Translations under genes and position numbers: made by a program | Shown: positions 46,820 through 56,445 of the stretch, piece after piece | How the letters are laid out: the number at the start of each line of letters is the position of its first letter | How positions within the stretch are numbered: position 1 is the first letter of the stretch | Notes under the pieces: model-generated | Databases searched by the model: none | What the model saw: only the letters and a program-made list of their open reading frames with translations | Told to the model about the DNA's origin: nothing | DNA from: JABLTI01 sp035528035 | Lineage (GTDB): Archaea > Asgardarchaeota > Heimdallarchaeia > JABLTI01 | Assembly (NCBI GenBank): GCA_035528035.1 | Contig: DATKZI010000004.1 | Location: 73,473 to 137,472 of the forward strand | Direction of reading: 5' to 3' | DNA length: 64,000 nucleotides

Positions 46820-48004
46820 ATGGTTGATATGAGAACTCCTATTTATGAATGGCATAAAGCTCATGGAGATATGGCTTCTTTTGGAGGTTGGGAATTACCT
46901 ATGCAATTCTCATCAATTAGGGAAGAACATATGGCCGTAAGGGAAAATGCTGGTATTTTTGATGTTAGTCACATGGGACGATTTCGATTCACAGGGAAAG
47001 ATACCTTCCCAATGTTAGATAAAATCCTCCCTCGTAATCTTATGAAATTAACAGATGGTCGCTGTGGATATAGCTACCTTCTTAACGAAAATGGTGGAAT
47101 GCTTGATGATTGTGTAACAATGAGAAAAGCAGAAGATCATGCTATTTTTGTTTGTAATGCAGGACCTAGAATTAATGACTGGAATTATATGATTAATTTT
47201 ATCGATGGTGAAAAACAAAGAAATCCCAAATTAGATATTCATTATTATGATTTCACATTAGATTCAGCAATGTTTGCTCTTCAAGGTCCAAAAGCAATTC
47301 AAATTCTAAAAACAATGACAGATATTGAAATCCCTAGCAGCTGGGGTTATTTTGAAACTCAACTAACAGGTTTTGATATAATCGCTTCTAGAACAGGATA
47401 TACTGGAGAAGATGGTTTTGAAATAACCATCATTGGAACAAAAGATACTATCATTGAAAAAGCAACCAAACTTTGGGAAGCATTATTAGAAGCAGGTAAA
47501 TCTTTTGGTTTGTTACCTTGTGGTTTAGGTGCTCGAGATACTTTACGATTAGGTGGTGGTTTGCCATTATCAGGTCAAGATTTCAATCCTGAATATGATC
47601 CTTTTGAAATGGAGCTTGGTATTCAAGGGATCTTTATTGATATGAATAAACCATTCTTTATAGGTCAAGCGGCATTAAAAGAAAAATATCCATCTAAAGA
47701 TAGTGAAGGGAAATTAACCTTAAAAGAGATGACAAGAAAAAGAGTTGGTATTGAGCTCCTTAAGAAGGGTATCCCAAGACATGGTTACACAATTGAAAAA
47801 GATGGTAAAAAAATCGGTGAAATAGCAAGCGGATCAATTTCTCCTCTTACAGGGAAAGGTATTGCTATGGCTATTCTTCCTATCGAATATACTCAATTAG
47901 GAACAGAATTATCAATAATTATCAGAGATAATCCATTTCCCGCTAAAATTGTTACTTATCCATTCTTTGATACAACCAAATACGGAAGAAGAAGGACCCA
48001 ATAA
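46820..48004 (+). CDS. gcvT: glycine cleavage system T protein (aminomethyltransferase)
   Basis: 394 residues. Transfers the methylene of aminomethylated H protein to tetrahydrofolate. FGGWELPMQF, AGIFDVSHMGRFRFTG, SYLLNENGGMLDDC, TGYTGEDGFEI and GLGARDTLRLGGGLPL are the expected conserved segments, including Asp in LDDC. No P or H protein gene is near. ATG at 46820 has AGAGGA eight bases upstream. A T protein alone may act with distant partners or in folate metabolism. Confidence 0.95.
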   Translation: MVDMRTPIYEWHKAHGDMASFGGWELPMQFSSIREEHMAVRENAGIFDVSHMGRFRFTGKDTFPMLDKILPRNLMKLTDGRCGYSYLLNENGGMLDDCVTMRKAEDHAIFVCNAGPRINDWNYMINFIDGEKQRNPKLDIHYYDFTLDSAMFALQGPKAIQILKTMTDIEIPSSWGYFETQLTGFDIIASRTGYTGEDGFEITIIGTKDTIIEKATKLWEALLEAGKSFGLLPCGLGARDTLRLGGGLPLSGQDFNPEYDPFEMELGIQGIFIDMNKPFFIGQAALKEKYPSKDSEGKLTLKEMTRKRVGIELLKKGIPRHGYTIEKDGKKIGEIASGSISPLTGKGIAMAILPIEYTQLGTELSIIIRDNPFPAKIVTYPFFDTTKYGRRRTQ

Positions 48005-48012
48005 TAAATTAC

Positions 48013-48031
48013 GCGATGAATTAATCATCGC
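48013..48031. terminator. hairpin between gcvT and the OB-like gene
   Basis: GCGATGA (48013-48019) pairs with TCATCGC (48025-48031), loop ATTAA, followed by a T-rich run. Convergent genes share it. Confidence 0.6.
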
Positions 48032-48033
48032 AT

Positions 48034-48324
48034 TTATATTTTCTTTTTAGAAAGACTAATTTTCAGATTTGAATCTTCAACTGTTTCTGATGTTTCTTCT
48101 ATATCAATCAAATGAGCAGCCCAGATTTCAGAACTGTTTATTCTACCTGTTGCTTTAACTTTCTTTCCAATAAATGGAACAAATTTACTCGAGTTAAAAT
48201 CAGGTGAAACGGCTTCCCAAGGATTTATAGCATATAGTTTGTATTCATCCTTTTCTTCAGTTACTAAAACAAATTTGTTCATTATCTCTTTTACTATACC
48301 TATTACGAATTTTTCTTCAATCAT
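48034..48324 (-). CDS. small OB-fold-like protein
   Basis: 96 residues. The alternating beta pattern EKFVIGIVKEIMNKFVLVTEE, KYKLYAINPW, KFVPFIGKKVKATGRINSSEIWAAHLIDIEE fits a small OB-fold, as in nucleic-acid-binding proteins; the K-V-x-A-x-G-x-I segment is typical. No family name is recognised. It lies between the convergent gcvT and the upstream charged protein, 22 bp downstream of the latter, so likely co-transcribed. Confidence 0.5.
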   Translation of the reverse strand: MIEEKFVIGIVKEIMNKFVLVTEEKDEYKLYAINPWEAVSPDFNSSKFVPFIGKKVKATGRINSSEIWAAHLIDIEETSETVEDSNLKISLSKKKI

Positions 48325-48346
48325 TTCTGTTTCACTTTAACTTGCT

Positions 48347-49180
48347 TTATTTCAAAAGATCATTAACCATTCGATCCATTTCTTTTTCTTCTTTTGCTTT
48401 CAATTCTACAATTTGCTTAGGTGTAAGATTCTTGAATTCAATTATCTTTTCTTCATCTAAGATTAAACTAGGTTTCTCTTTTTTAATTGTAGCAATCATA
48501 TCTCGTAAACTATCTTTTGTTGCTTTCTTCTGTTCAGCTTGTAATTGCTCCACTTCTTTTAGAGCATCCTCTTTTTCAGCTAGTTTTTTGATTTTTCCTT
48601 CTAATCTAAAAACCTCTTTAACTGCTCTTTCTAATATTGCTCTCAAGTCATAAAGTACAAATTTTGAAGTAAGGTCTTCTAAAGGATCATCCTCTGTAAC
48701 TTCACTAATGATTTCACGCAAACTATCACCGAGAGATTTACTTTCTTCTAAATCAGCTTTAAATGATTCTAAATTAAACTCGACGTCAAGTGGGGAAAAA
48801 TCATCTTTCATTTCTTCAGCTGTCTCGAGGTCATAACCCATTTCAAGCATCTGCATTTCCATATCAATTATCTCTTCTGATCCTTCTTCTTGAAAATCTT
48901 CCTCACTAGCTCGTTCTAACCATAGCATTTTCCCATCTAGTAAAATTAATTTCTGTTTAACCGCTTTAGAACTCATATGAGGTAAATCGTTATTGAATGC
49001 TATTAACTCATCAAATAAAATAGTGTAAAGATTATTTTCAATTTCATCCTTTTTCTTTTCAAGAATTTCATTTTTTCTTGATTTTTTATCTTTTTTCCCT
49101 GCTTTTTGTCTATTATCTTTTTTAGAAGATTTGGATTTCTCCTCTTCTTCTTTTGGCTGTTCTTTATCTCTTTTTGGCAA
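48347..49180 (-). CDS. charged coiled-coil protein, unknown function
   Basis: 277-278 residues; two adjacent TTG codons (49183 and 49180) are candidates, GAGGT lying seven bases before the second. The first 45 residues are Lys-rich and probably unstructured; the rest is acidic and helical, with a coiled coil around 190-240 (RAVKEVFRLEGKIKKLAEKEDALKEVEQL). No known motif or family. It is 22 bp upstream of the OB-like gene. Such tails are seen in nucleic-acid-binding or cytoskeleton-linked proteins, but nothing decides this. Confidence 0.55.
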   Translation of the reverse strand: MPKRDKEQPKEEEEKSKSSKKDNRQKAGKKDKKSRKNEILEKKKDEIENNLYTILFDELIAFNNDLPHMSSKAVKQKLILLDGKMLWLERASEEDFQEEGSEEIIDMEMQMLEMGYDLETAEEMKDDFSPLDVEFNLESFKADLEESKSLGDSLREIISEVTEDDPLEDLTSKFVLYDLRAILERAVKEVFRLEGKIKKLAEKEDALKEVEQLQAEQKKATKDSLRDMIATIKKEKPSLILDEEKIIEFKNLTPKQIVELKAKEEKEMDRMVNDLLK

Positions 49181-49410
49181 CAAAAAGACCTCAAAGTTTT
49201 TTGATTTAAATGGAATCAGATTAATTTTTACTTACACTTATAACTAATGGATAATGTTTTGATATAATAAGCTTTTTTTTCTTTAATTTCATCTAATTAT
49301 AAATTTCTCTTATAATAGTTCAACTAGTAACTCTAAGAAAAGTTTTATATTTTATGAAATAGAGTTCAAACAAGATAATTGGAATAAAGAACAAACTGGA
49401 GATTTTATTA

Positions 49411-50313
49411 TTGTTCTACCAAGTAGAAGCATTTAGTGATAAACCATTCTTTGGTAATCCTACAGCTATTGTTATAGAGGATTCAAAAGAGTCGTACCCC
49501 CTACATTTCAAAGAAAGTATTGCTCGAGAAATGAATTTACCAATTACGGCTTTTATTTCGCAAAGTACTAAAGCTGATTTTAAAATAGCTTTTTTCTCCC
49601 CAAAAAAGCAAGTGCCCTTTAGTGGACATGCAACTTTAGCTTCTGTATGGTTATTAGCGAAATTAAAAAACATAAAACCAAATACTGATACTGTTAAAAT
49701 TGAAACTGAAAAAGGAATTTATCCTTGTGATATTCTTTGGGAAAAAGAAACCATAACAAAAATCTTTGTTACTTTAAAGAATCCAGAATTTCAAGAGATA
49801 GATATTGATAAACAAAAATTAGCTGATATTTTAGGAATTCGTACAGATAAAATCGAATCGAATGAAAAATTACCTCTGGTAGTAGCGGACGTTGGTAGTC
49901 CAAAAATCCTTGTTCTCATCTCAAGTAAAGAAATGATAGATGCACTAGTACCTAAATACGACGAAGTAGAACGTTTATGTAGGAAACATAAAGCTACAGG
50001 ATTACATCTCTATACATTTGATACCTATACTGAAGGATCAACATGTTATACTAGACATTTTGAACCATTACAAGGAGCAGCTGAAACAGCTGTTTCAGGT
50101 TTAGCTAATGGAGCTTTAGCAGCTTTTCTTGTAAAGGAAGGATTTGCTCCACCAGGTACATTGATAATTGAACAGGGTGAGTCACTTGATCGTAATAGCA
50201 AAATAGAGATAAAAGTGGAAGCTACAAAATCAGGTATTAAATCTGTTAAAATTGGCGGAAAAGCTCAAGTGATGTTTAAATTTGAATTGAATAAAGAGAT
50301 TAACACCTCTTAA
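49411..50313 (+). CDS. PhzF family isomerase-like protein
   Basis: 300 residues. The duplicated diaminopimelate-epimerase-type fold begins YQVEAFSDKPFFGNPTAIV, the typical PhzF N-terminus, with PFSGHATLASVWLL and later RHFEPLQGAAETAVSGLANGALAAFL; the latter contains the conserved small-residue loop. A catalytic Glu equivalent is not clear. Related proteins rearrange chorismate-like or unknown substrates. TTG start at 49411 with GGAG about ten bases upstream; stands alone. Confidence 0.85.
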   Translation: MFYQVEAFSDKPFFGNPTAIVIEDSKESYPLHFKESIAREMNLPITAFISQSTKADFKIAFFSPKKQVPFSGHATLASVWLLAKLKNIKPNTDTVKIETEKGIYPCDILWEKETITKIFVTLKNPEFQEIDIDKQKLADILGIRTDKIESNEKLPLVVADVGSPKILVLISSKEMIDALVPKYDEVERLCRKHKATGLHLYTFDTYTEGSTCYTRHFEPLQGAAETAVSGLANGALAAFLVKEGFAPPGTLIIEQGESLDRNSKIEIKVEATKSGIKSVKIGGKAQVMFKFELNKEINTS

Positions 50314-50387
50314 TTCTTTTTTTCTCCTAAAAATTAAACTAACATAACAATATTTAATAATGGCTTCATTTTTAAGCAGAAGTAGTT

Positions 50388-50519
50388 CCATAAATTAGTT
50401 TATGGTAAGATAGCTGAAATGCTGTCTGTTCGTAATCGAGTCACTTTTTCTCGAAACGCCAAACAAAATGACGAGAAAAGGAAAGGAGCTCAGATGCGAA
50501 ACATCAGATAACTGGTGAA
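50388..50519 (+). promoter_or_regulatory. structured leader upstream of rps15
   Basis: Four consecutive hairpins can form: CCATAAA/TTTATGG (50388-50394/50399-50405), GATAGC/GCTGTC, TCGAG/CTCGA and GATG/CATC, all before the uS15 start. A TATA-like AATATTTAAT at about 50348-50357 would place transcription initiation near 50380. The stretch has no coding frame. It may regulate the ribosomal operon or be a separate small RNA. Confidence 0.4.
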
Positions 50520-50523
50520 TAAT

Positions 50524-50979
50524 ATGGCAAAAATGCATACAAGAACACGAGGAAAATCAGGCTCCAAAAGACCGCCCCATGCAACAATTCCGGATTGGGT
50601 TTCTCAAACACCGGAAGAAATCGAACAGAAAATAATCGATTTAGCAAAACAGGGTTTGTCATCAGCAATGATTGGAACTGTTTTAAGAGATACTTATGGA
50701 ATACCTTCTTCAAAATTAATTATTAAAGAAAAGATTACTGAAGTAATGAAACGTGAAGGTGTTTATCCGCAGTTTCCTGAGGATTTCAGATATTTAGTTA
50801 GCAGAGCACTTGCTCTAAGAAGACATTTAGATGCTCATCCTAAGGATTTACATTCAAAATATGGATTGCAAAAAATTGAGTCTAAAATTAGACGCCTTCA
50901 GAAATATTATCAGAGAGAAGGTGTTATTCCAATGACCTTCAGATACAATCCAAAAACTGCTGCAACAATTGTCAGATAA
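50524..50979 (+). CDS. rps15: 30S ribosomal protein uS15
   Basis: 151 residues, archaeal length. HTRTRGKSGSKRPP is the archaeal/eukaryotic N-terminal extension and RRHLDAHPKDLHSKYGLQKIESKIRRLQKYY the core that binds 16S rRNA. ATG at 50524 is preceded by GGTGA at good spacing. First gene of the cluster uS15 - DHH nuclease - Pcc1 - eS1, common in archaea. Confidence 0.97.
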   Translation: MAKMHTRTRGKSGSKRPPHATIPDWVSQTPEEIEQKIIDLAKQGLSSAMIGTVLRDTYGIPSSKLIIKEKITEVMKREGVYPQFPEDFRYLVSRALALRRHLDAHPKDLHSKYGLQKIESKIRRLQKYYQREGVIPMTFRYNPKTAATIVR

Positions 50980-51123
50980 ACTATCTTTTATTTTTTATTT
51001 GATAATTTTTTTGCAGAAATTTCTTTTTTTTTCTTTATTTTTCAATAGTTTAATAAATTTATATGCCTAAAATAGGCAAAATTACTTAAGTATGACTATT
51101 GTAAAAACTGTGTGGTGCTACTA

Positions 51124-52668
51124 TTGTCTTCTACTGAAAATCAAAAGAAAGATTTCAAAGGTTTTACAGCAAGGGTAAAAGAAGCAGTTGATTATTTGAA
51201 TACATTCAAAGGCACAATATTATGCGCAAGTCATATTGACGCGGATGGATTATCATCTGCTGGCATCATAGGAAAAGCACTACATCGAGCAAATTTGGAA
51301 TATCATATACGATGTGTTCGACAGCTAGAACTCCCAATTATTAGTGAAATTTCTACCATGAAAGGAATAGACAATATTATTTTTACTGATTTAGGTAGCG
51401 GACAATTAGAAGGAATAAATAAATATCTTTCAAAAAAAAATATAATTATTCTAGATCATCACCCAGCAATAGTAGAACCTGCATCTGATTCCATTTTATA
51501 TGTGAACCCCTTTGCGTATAATTATGATGGAGCAAATGAGATTAGCGGAGCTGGTTTATCCTACTTTTTTGCGAAAACATTAAATTCGAAAAATAGTGAT
51601 ACTTCAGGAATAGCTGTTGTTGGAGCATTAGCAGATAGACAAGATAAAGGAGATAAAAATTCTTTAGATGCATTAAATCGAATCATTGTAGAAGATGGAA
51701 TAAAACTAGGTATAATTGAAGAGAAATTAGACTTAAGACTTTTTGGACGTGAAACCCGACCAATCTATCAAGCTCTAGAATATACTACTGATCCTTTTTT
51801 ACCTGGATTAACAGGTAATGGTGATATGTGTAATCGTTTTATGCGTGATACAGGACTTCCTCAACAAAGAGGTGATCTATGGAGAACAATCCAGGACTTA
51901 AATATAAATGAACGTAAAACATTAATTGAAAGTCTTGTGACATATGGTTTATCACATGGCATGTCAGCAAAAGATTCACAAAGTATAGTAGGAACAGTTT
52001 ATACTTTAATCAATGAAAAACCTGGAACCTTATTACGTAATGCTCGAGAATTTGGGTCTTTACTTAATTCCTGTGGACGATTAAATGCTTCGGGTATAGC
52101 TATTGGAATTTGTATGGGTGAACGAAAATTCTTATTGCAAGAAGCTGAAGATCTTATGAGTGAATATAGACGAAAAATATCACAATTTATTGAAATTATT
52201 AATAAAGAAAGTGAGCATCTGCGTGAATATTCCAATTTGATTGTTTTTGATGGAAAAGATATTATAGATGACACGATGATTGGAACTGTTGTTTCTATAG
52301 CCATTTCCACTAAAAAATTCCTAGATAAAAAGAAACCACTTGTAGGTATGGCTATCTCTGATGATGGTACAATAAAGATTAGTTGTAGAGGAACACAACA
52401 ATTAGTAAGTGAGGGATTAGATTTAGGTCTTGCATTAAGGAAAGCTGTAGAAGCAATAGGATCTGAATCTGAAGGAGGAGGTCATAACATTGCTGCTGGA
52501 GCACGTATACCTCAAGGAACAGAAAATCTACTCATTGAAAATCTAAATGCTGCTATTGATAAGCAAATGAATAAAAATGAACTAGTTGAAGAAGAAATAA
52601 TTGAAACAAAAAAGGATCCAATAAAAAAATCTTCAACAGAAAAATCAACTAAGCAAACTCAACTTTAA
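51124..52668 (+). CDS. archaeal RecJ-like DHH phosphoesterase (GAN/Cdc45-related)
   Basis: 514 residues from TTG 51124, which has GGTG six bases upstream; GTGs at 51112 and 51115 are alternatives. DHH motifs: ASHIDADGLSSAG (motif I), FTDLG (II), ILDHHPAI (III, the DHH) and ALADRQDK (IV). The C-terminal DHHA1 domain contains SEGGGHNIAAGARIP. Such proteins are nucleases tied to the replication machinery (GAN) or RNA turnover. The Lys-rich tail is disordered. In the uS15 - Pcc1 cluster. Confidence 0.9.
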   Translation: MSSTENQKKDFKGFTARVKEAVDYLNTFKGTILCASHIDADGLSSAGIIGKALHRANLEYHIRCVRQLELPIISEISTMKGIDNIIFTDLGSGQLEGINKYLSKKNIIILDHHPAIVEPASDSILYVNPFAYNYDGANEISGAGLSYFFAKTLNSKNSDTSGIAVVGALADRQDKGDKNSLDALNRIIVEDGIKLGIIEEKLDLRLFGRETRPIYQALEYTTDPFLPGLTGNGDMCNRFMRDTGLPQQRGDLWRTIQDLNINERKTLIESLVTYGLSHGMSAKDSQSIVGTVYTLINEKPGTLLRNAREFGSLLNSCGRLNASGIAIGICMGERKFLLQEAEDLMSEYRRKISQFIEIINKESEHLREYSNLIVFDGKDIIDDTMIGTVVSIAISTKKFLDKKKPLVGMAISDDGTIKISCRGTQQLVSEGLDLGLALRKAVEAIGSESEGGGHNIAAGARIPQGTENLLIENLNAAIDKQMNKNELVEEEIIETKKDPIKKSSTEKSTKQTQL

Positions 52669-52696
52669 TTTTTAAAATTATAAAGGGTTAAAGAAA

Positions 52697-52963
52697 TTGA
52701 AGAAGTCTGATATGAAAATTGAATCCGAAATTTCAATCAAATTGGTTTTTGCTACTCCTGAAATAACTGAAGCTATTGACAAATCAACAAAACCGGAAAA
52801 TATCGAAACTCCAGAGAATGTCTCAGCAAGTTCGGAAATGAAAAACAATGAATTACTTTTAACTATTAAATCTAAAGGAAATATAATGGATTTAATAACT
52901 ACAGTAGAAGATTATCTTGAGAAAATTGATCTATCGTATAAGACAATTAAATCTATCAAATAA
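52697..52963 (+). CDS. pcc1: KEOPS subunit Pcc1
   Basis: 88 residues. ISIKLVFATPEITEAIDKSTKPENIET fits the Pcc1 beta-beta-alpha start, with LLLTIKSKGNIMDLITTVEDYLEKI the second half. Pcc1 is the dimerisation subunit of the KEOPS complex that makes t6A37 in tRNA. Between DHH nuclease and eS1, its usual archaeal position; TTG start with AGGGT about eight bases upstream. Confidence 0.85.
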   Translation: MKKSDMKIESEISIKLVFATPEITEAIDKSTKPENIETPENVSASSEMKNNELLLTIKSKGNIMDLITTVEDYLEKIDLSYKTIKSIK

Positions 52964-53120
52964 CTTTTTGAAGGAATTTCCTATTCTCAATTGTAAGGAA
53001 AATATTTTAATAGTGACGATTTTGAATCGATTAATATATCATAACTTAAGCTAATCGTTTAATAGTAAAAGAAATTTACAAACAAAATAGTTTACTAAAA
53101 GAAATTGGAGCTCTCTTAAA

Positions 53121-53852
53121 ATGAGTAAAAAACCCATACAACAACAAAAGAAAAAAAAGGAAAAAGATAGCAGACGTGTAGTTGATAAATTTTCATTAAA
53201 ATCATGGTATAAAATCATCAGTCCTGAAATGTTTGGTGCTGAGGAAATTGCTGAGACACCAGCTGCTGATGCTGACTATGTAATCGGTAGAACATTAGAT
53301 ACAACTTTAATGGAATTAGTGGGCGATTACAAGAAAATGCATGTGAAACTTACTTTCAAGGTCAATGAAATAAAGGGAGAAAATGCTCTTACAGATTTCT
53401 ATGGTCACGAATATACTAGAGATTATTTGCGTTCTATGATTAGGAGAAGAAGAACAAGAATTGATGGTATCTTTAATACAAACACAAAAGATGGTGCTAA
53501 GATTCGCGTAAGTGTTATCGCTTTGACACCATTCAGATGTAAAGCAAGTCATGAACGAGCAATTAGAAAAATCATGGAAGATGTAATAATTAAAAGAGCA
53601 GAGAAAATGCCTTTTGATAAATTTGTAGCAGATCTTGTTGCAGGTAAAATTGCTACTGAAATTTATAAGAAATCAAAGAAAATCCATCCTGTCCAAAATG
53701 TAGACATATGGAAATCTCGAGTAGTCAATTTACCAACAATTAAACTTCCTGAAGAACCTCCAAAAACAGTACCACAACCAATTGAAGAAAAAGAGGAAGA
53801 AAGTGCTGAAAGACAAACTGAAGAAGTTCCAACAACAGAGATTAATACCTAA
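53121..53852 (+). CDS. rps3ae: 30S ribosomal protein eS1
   Basis: 243 residues. KKKKEKDSRRVVDKFSLKSWYKIISPEMFG at the N-terminus, GRTLDTTLMELVGDY and DYLRSMIRRRRTRIDG are the eS1 signature. It has an acidic, Pro-rich C-terminal tail of about 40 residues common in archaea. Located last in the uS15 - RecJ-like - Pcc1 cluster, separated by 157 bp of AT-rich sequence. Confidence 0.97.
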   Translation: MSKKPIQQQKKKKEKDSRRVVDKFSLKSWYKIISPEMFGAEEIAETPAADADYVIGRTLDTTLMELVGDYKKMHVKLTFKVNEIKGENALTDFYGHEYTRDYLRSMIRRRRTRIDGIFNTNTKDGAKIRVSVIALTPFRCKASHERAIRKIMEDVIIKRAEKMPFDKFVADLVAGKIATEIYKKSKKIHPVQNVDIWKSRVVNLPTIKLPEEPPKTVPQPIEEKEEESAERQTEEVPTTEINT

Positions 53853-53864
53853 AAAAGGTCTGTC

Positions 53865-53925
53865 CCAGATCTAGATTGATCTGGATTTTATTCTATTTTT
53901 ATTTTTCTTATTTTCTAAGTTTTAA
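53865..53925 (+). terminator. hairpin plus T-rich tract after eS1
   Basis: CCAGATC (53865-53871) pairs with GATCTGG (53878-53884), loop TAGATT, then a long T-rich stretch to about 53925. Marks the end of the ribosomal cluster transcript. Confidence 0.65.
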
Positions 53926-54012
53926 ATAGTAAAATTTAGCGATTTTAAATCGGTAATTCAATTATATGTTGATGTTATTATTTAATTAAAAGAAAAAAAA
54001 CAAGGTGAATTT

Positions 54013-55029
54013 ATGGAAAAGAAAGATAGTATTTTTAGTTATGATTTTCAAGAAGTTCTTGAGACAGCTGCTTGTTATCGAGCTTGGGAACCTTTCCAGA
54101 AAAAGGGTTATGACCCAAACGAAACAAGAATGACTGACATACTAGAATGTTGGACGGGAGAAAATGGACCTGCTTTAGGATTAATTGGTATTCCTTTTGA
54201 TTCAGCAGTTTTTGGTAGAAAAGGAGCTAAAGGTGGACCGAAAAAAATCCGTGATTCTATTAGATATTTTAAAGCATATGATTGGGAACAAGATTTTTGG
54301 TTTGGGAATCAAAAAATTTTTGATTTTGGCGATTTAATATTCGAGACAGAATCAGTAGAAGTAGCTCATGAAGAAATTTGTTATGTTTTAGAAAAAATCG
54401 CTTCAAAGGAATTTTCAATCATAACGTTAGGTGGAGATCATTCTATAGCCTATCCTATAGTTAAAGGTATATTTCAAGCTCATAAAAACAAAAAAATAGG
54501 TTTGATTAACATTGATGCCCATTTAGATGTACGTGAAATTATTGATGGGAAAATCTCGAGCGGAACACCATTTCGTAGATTAATTGATAATGGGATAATT
54601 GAAGGAAAGAATTTCGTTGAAATAGGAATTAGAAATTTTGCTAATGCGAAGAAATATCGTCAATTTGTTGAAAATGCAGGTGGTTCAATTTATACCATAG
54701 AGTTGATTAGAAAATTGGGGTTAGATGTGGTAATCTCTAATGCGATTCAACATATTTCTGATGGGATAGATGTAACCTATCTCTCAGTTGATATGGATAG
54801 TTTAGATCAAATTTATGCTCCAGGCGTAAGTGCACCTACACCTGATGGGCTTAACCCACATCAAATTTTAAAAATCATACAACGAGTAATGACTGAAACC
54901 AATCTCATAGGTATGGATTTAGTAGAGCTAAATCCTTTATATGATACTGCAGATACAACTGCAATTAACGCAGCAAATTTTTTAGTTCAATTTGCGTCAT
55001 CATATTTTTTGAAAAGAAGAAAGATTTGA
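54013..55029 (+). CDS. arginase/agmatinase-family metal hydrolase
   Basis: 338 residues. Metal motifs GGDHSI, DAHLDVR and SVDMDSLDQIYAPG are those of ureohydrolases (arginase, agmatinase, formiminoglutamase), which hydrolyse guanidino or related groups with two Mn ions. The N-terminal PALGLIGIPFDSAVFGRKGAKGGPKKIRDSI is the conserved family strand. The sequence is closest to the agmatinase/formiminoglutamase group, but the substrate cannot be chosen from motifs alone. ATG at 54013 with AAGGTGAA at good spacing. Confidence 0.9.
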   Translation: MEKKDSIFSYDFQEVLETAACYRAWEPFQKKGYDPNETRMTDILECWTGENGPALGLIGIPFDSAVFGRKGAKGGPKKIRDSIRYFKAYDWEQDFWFGNQKIFDFGDLIFETESVEVAHEEICYVLEKIASKEFSIITLGGDHSIAYPIVKGIFQAHKNKKIGLINIDAHLDVREIIDGKISSGTPFRRLIDNGIIEGKNFVEIGIRNFANAKKYRQFVENAGGSIYTIELIRKLGLDVVISNAIQHISDGIDVTYLSVDMDSLDQIYAPGVSAPTPDGLNPHQILKIIQRVMTETNLIGMDLVELNPLYDTADTTAINAANFLVQFASSYFLKRRKI

Positions 55030-55097
55030 TAATAGCTACAGCTCTGGAAATTAAAACTAAAATTAGAAGTAAAATGCAATTTATAACTATTGATTTT

Positions 55098-55856
55098 TTA
55101 TACTTGTTCCTTTAAAGAATCAATTAATTGTTTATGCCATTCAAGATGATTATTGAATTTTGTCTGCCATTCTATTTCATACTTAATTAATTTTATTAGC
55201 CAAATTAAACAACAAACAAAAATTATACCTGAAGCAACAAAGAATAAAATAATTGCTAAAACTGAAAAATTTTCAAAATATAGATCAGCTATTATTGACG
55301 CTAAACCAAAAAACAACATAATTATTGTACCAGAAAATAAAATAACAAAAATAGAATTATACCAAAAAAACGTTTTTCCATTTATAAGAGGATTTAAGTC
55401 AGTATATTGTGAGGGAGCTACTTCTAAATGGCGTCTTAATTTTTCATATCTAAAATATTGAATCAATGGTAGACTTAGATAATTAGTAGTAATAACTAAA
55501 ATTGATGTAGTGAATATATCGACTTTTGTTGCTATCTCATATGAACCATGTGGGTAAATCCAATGGTCATTAAGATGTTTTAAGGATTGTACAAGGTAAA
55601 AATAATAACCTATACCAAAAGTAAAAATAGTGATTAAAAGCCATTTAGTATAATTCATTTGAGGAATAATTTTTTTAGTTGAAGTAAATTTTTCATATCC
55701 AATGGGTTTTGTAGGGAAATCTGTTTCTAAATAATCAAAAAGCTCTTCATTGGTAAATTTGTTTCTTTGAACTACATGACAATAAGGACAAATAGGTTCT
55801 TCTTTTGAGATCTTTTTATTGCAATTGAAACATTTAGTTGACAAGTTAATTCCCAC
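55098..55856 (-). CDS. zinc-ribbon membrane protein (DUF4234-like)
   Basis: 252 residues. An N-terminal zinc ribbon (CFNCNKKISKEEPICPYC, about 9-26) is followed by four TM helices (about 70-90, 105-130, 165-195 and 200-225). WLLITIFTFGIGYYFYLVQSLKHLNDH resembles the DUF4234 membrane motif. The C-terminal region is charged and helical. The function is unknown. Divergent from the IMPACT gene. Confidence 0.65.
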   Translation of the reverse strand: MGINLSTKCFNCNKKISKEEPICPYCHVVQRNKFTNEELFDYLETDFPTKPIGYEKFTSTKKIIPQMNYTKWLLITIFTFGIGYYFYLVQSLKHLNDHWIYPHGSYEIATKVDIFTTSILVITTNYLSLPLIQYFRYEKLRRHLEVAPSQYTDLNPLINGKTFFWYNSIFVILFSGTIIMLFFGLASIIADLYFENFSVLAIILFFVASGIIFVCCLIWLIKLIKYEIEWQTKFNNHLEWHKQLIDSLKEQV

Positions 55857-55930
55857 GTATGTATCATATGAAAACTATTTCCACATATAAAACTACTAAT
55901 AAATATCAAAAAAAAGGAATATAAAATCAA

Positions 55931-56320
55931 ATGAAATCAATAAAAGAGTCTGCAAGAGGATTAAAACAAATCGAAAAGAAGTCTATTTTTATTTGTACAT
56001 TGTTTAAAATCTCTACAAAAGAAGAAGCTGAGCATTATTTACAAAGAATAAAAATTGAATTTGTTAAAGCATCACATAATGCTTTTGCTTATCGTATAGG
56101 CCATCCTGTGACGTGGGAAGAGAGTTCCGATGATGGAGAAGTTAAAGGCTGTGCTGGAAAGCCTTTAATGGATATACTTCGAAAAAAAGAGCTAACTAAT
56201 ATTCTAGTGATCGTAACAAGATTTTATGGCGGTGTTAATCTTGGTACAGGTGGCCTTATTAGAAATTACTCAAAAAGTGCTCTTGAGTTGATTGATAAGG
56301 TAGGAATAATTGAATTATAA
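55931..56320 (+). CDS. IMPACT/YigZ-domain protein
   Basis: 129 residues comprising only the IMPACT (UPF0029) domain: SIFICTLFKISTKEEAEHYL, then HNAFAYRIG, SSDDGEVKGCAGKPLMDIL and the hallmark VTRFYGGVNLGTGGLIRNYSKSA. The C-terminal domain of bacterial YigZ is absent, as in eukaryotic IMPACT cores without the RWD domain. Eukaryotic homologues inhibit Gcn2; the archaeal role is unknown. Confidence 0.92.
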   Translation: MKSIKESARGLKQIEKKSIFICTLFKISTKEEAEHYLQRIKIEFVKASHNAFAYRIGHPVTWEESSDDGEVKGCAGKPLMDILRKKELTNILVIVTRFYGGVNLGTGGLIRNYSKSALELIDKVGIIEL

Positions 56321-56445
56321 TGATAAACGATTAAGGCAATAAGTTTTTTTAACTATAGTCCGTTGATTATTATGTTTCAAAAAATGGGATAAAAATAAAG
56401 AGAGATATTAGGAATTAGGATTATATTGGTTAGGTTGGTTATAAC

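Noticed and set aside
56103..56111. Third copy of CCTGTGACG
   Set aside because: Lies in the IMPACT coding sequence; a nine-base word is expected by chance about this often.
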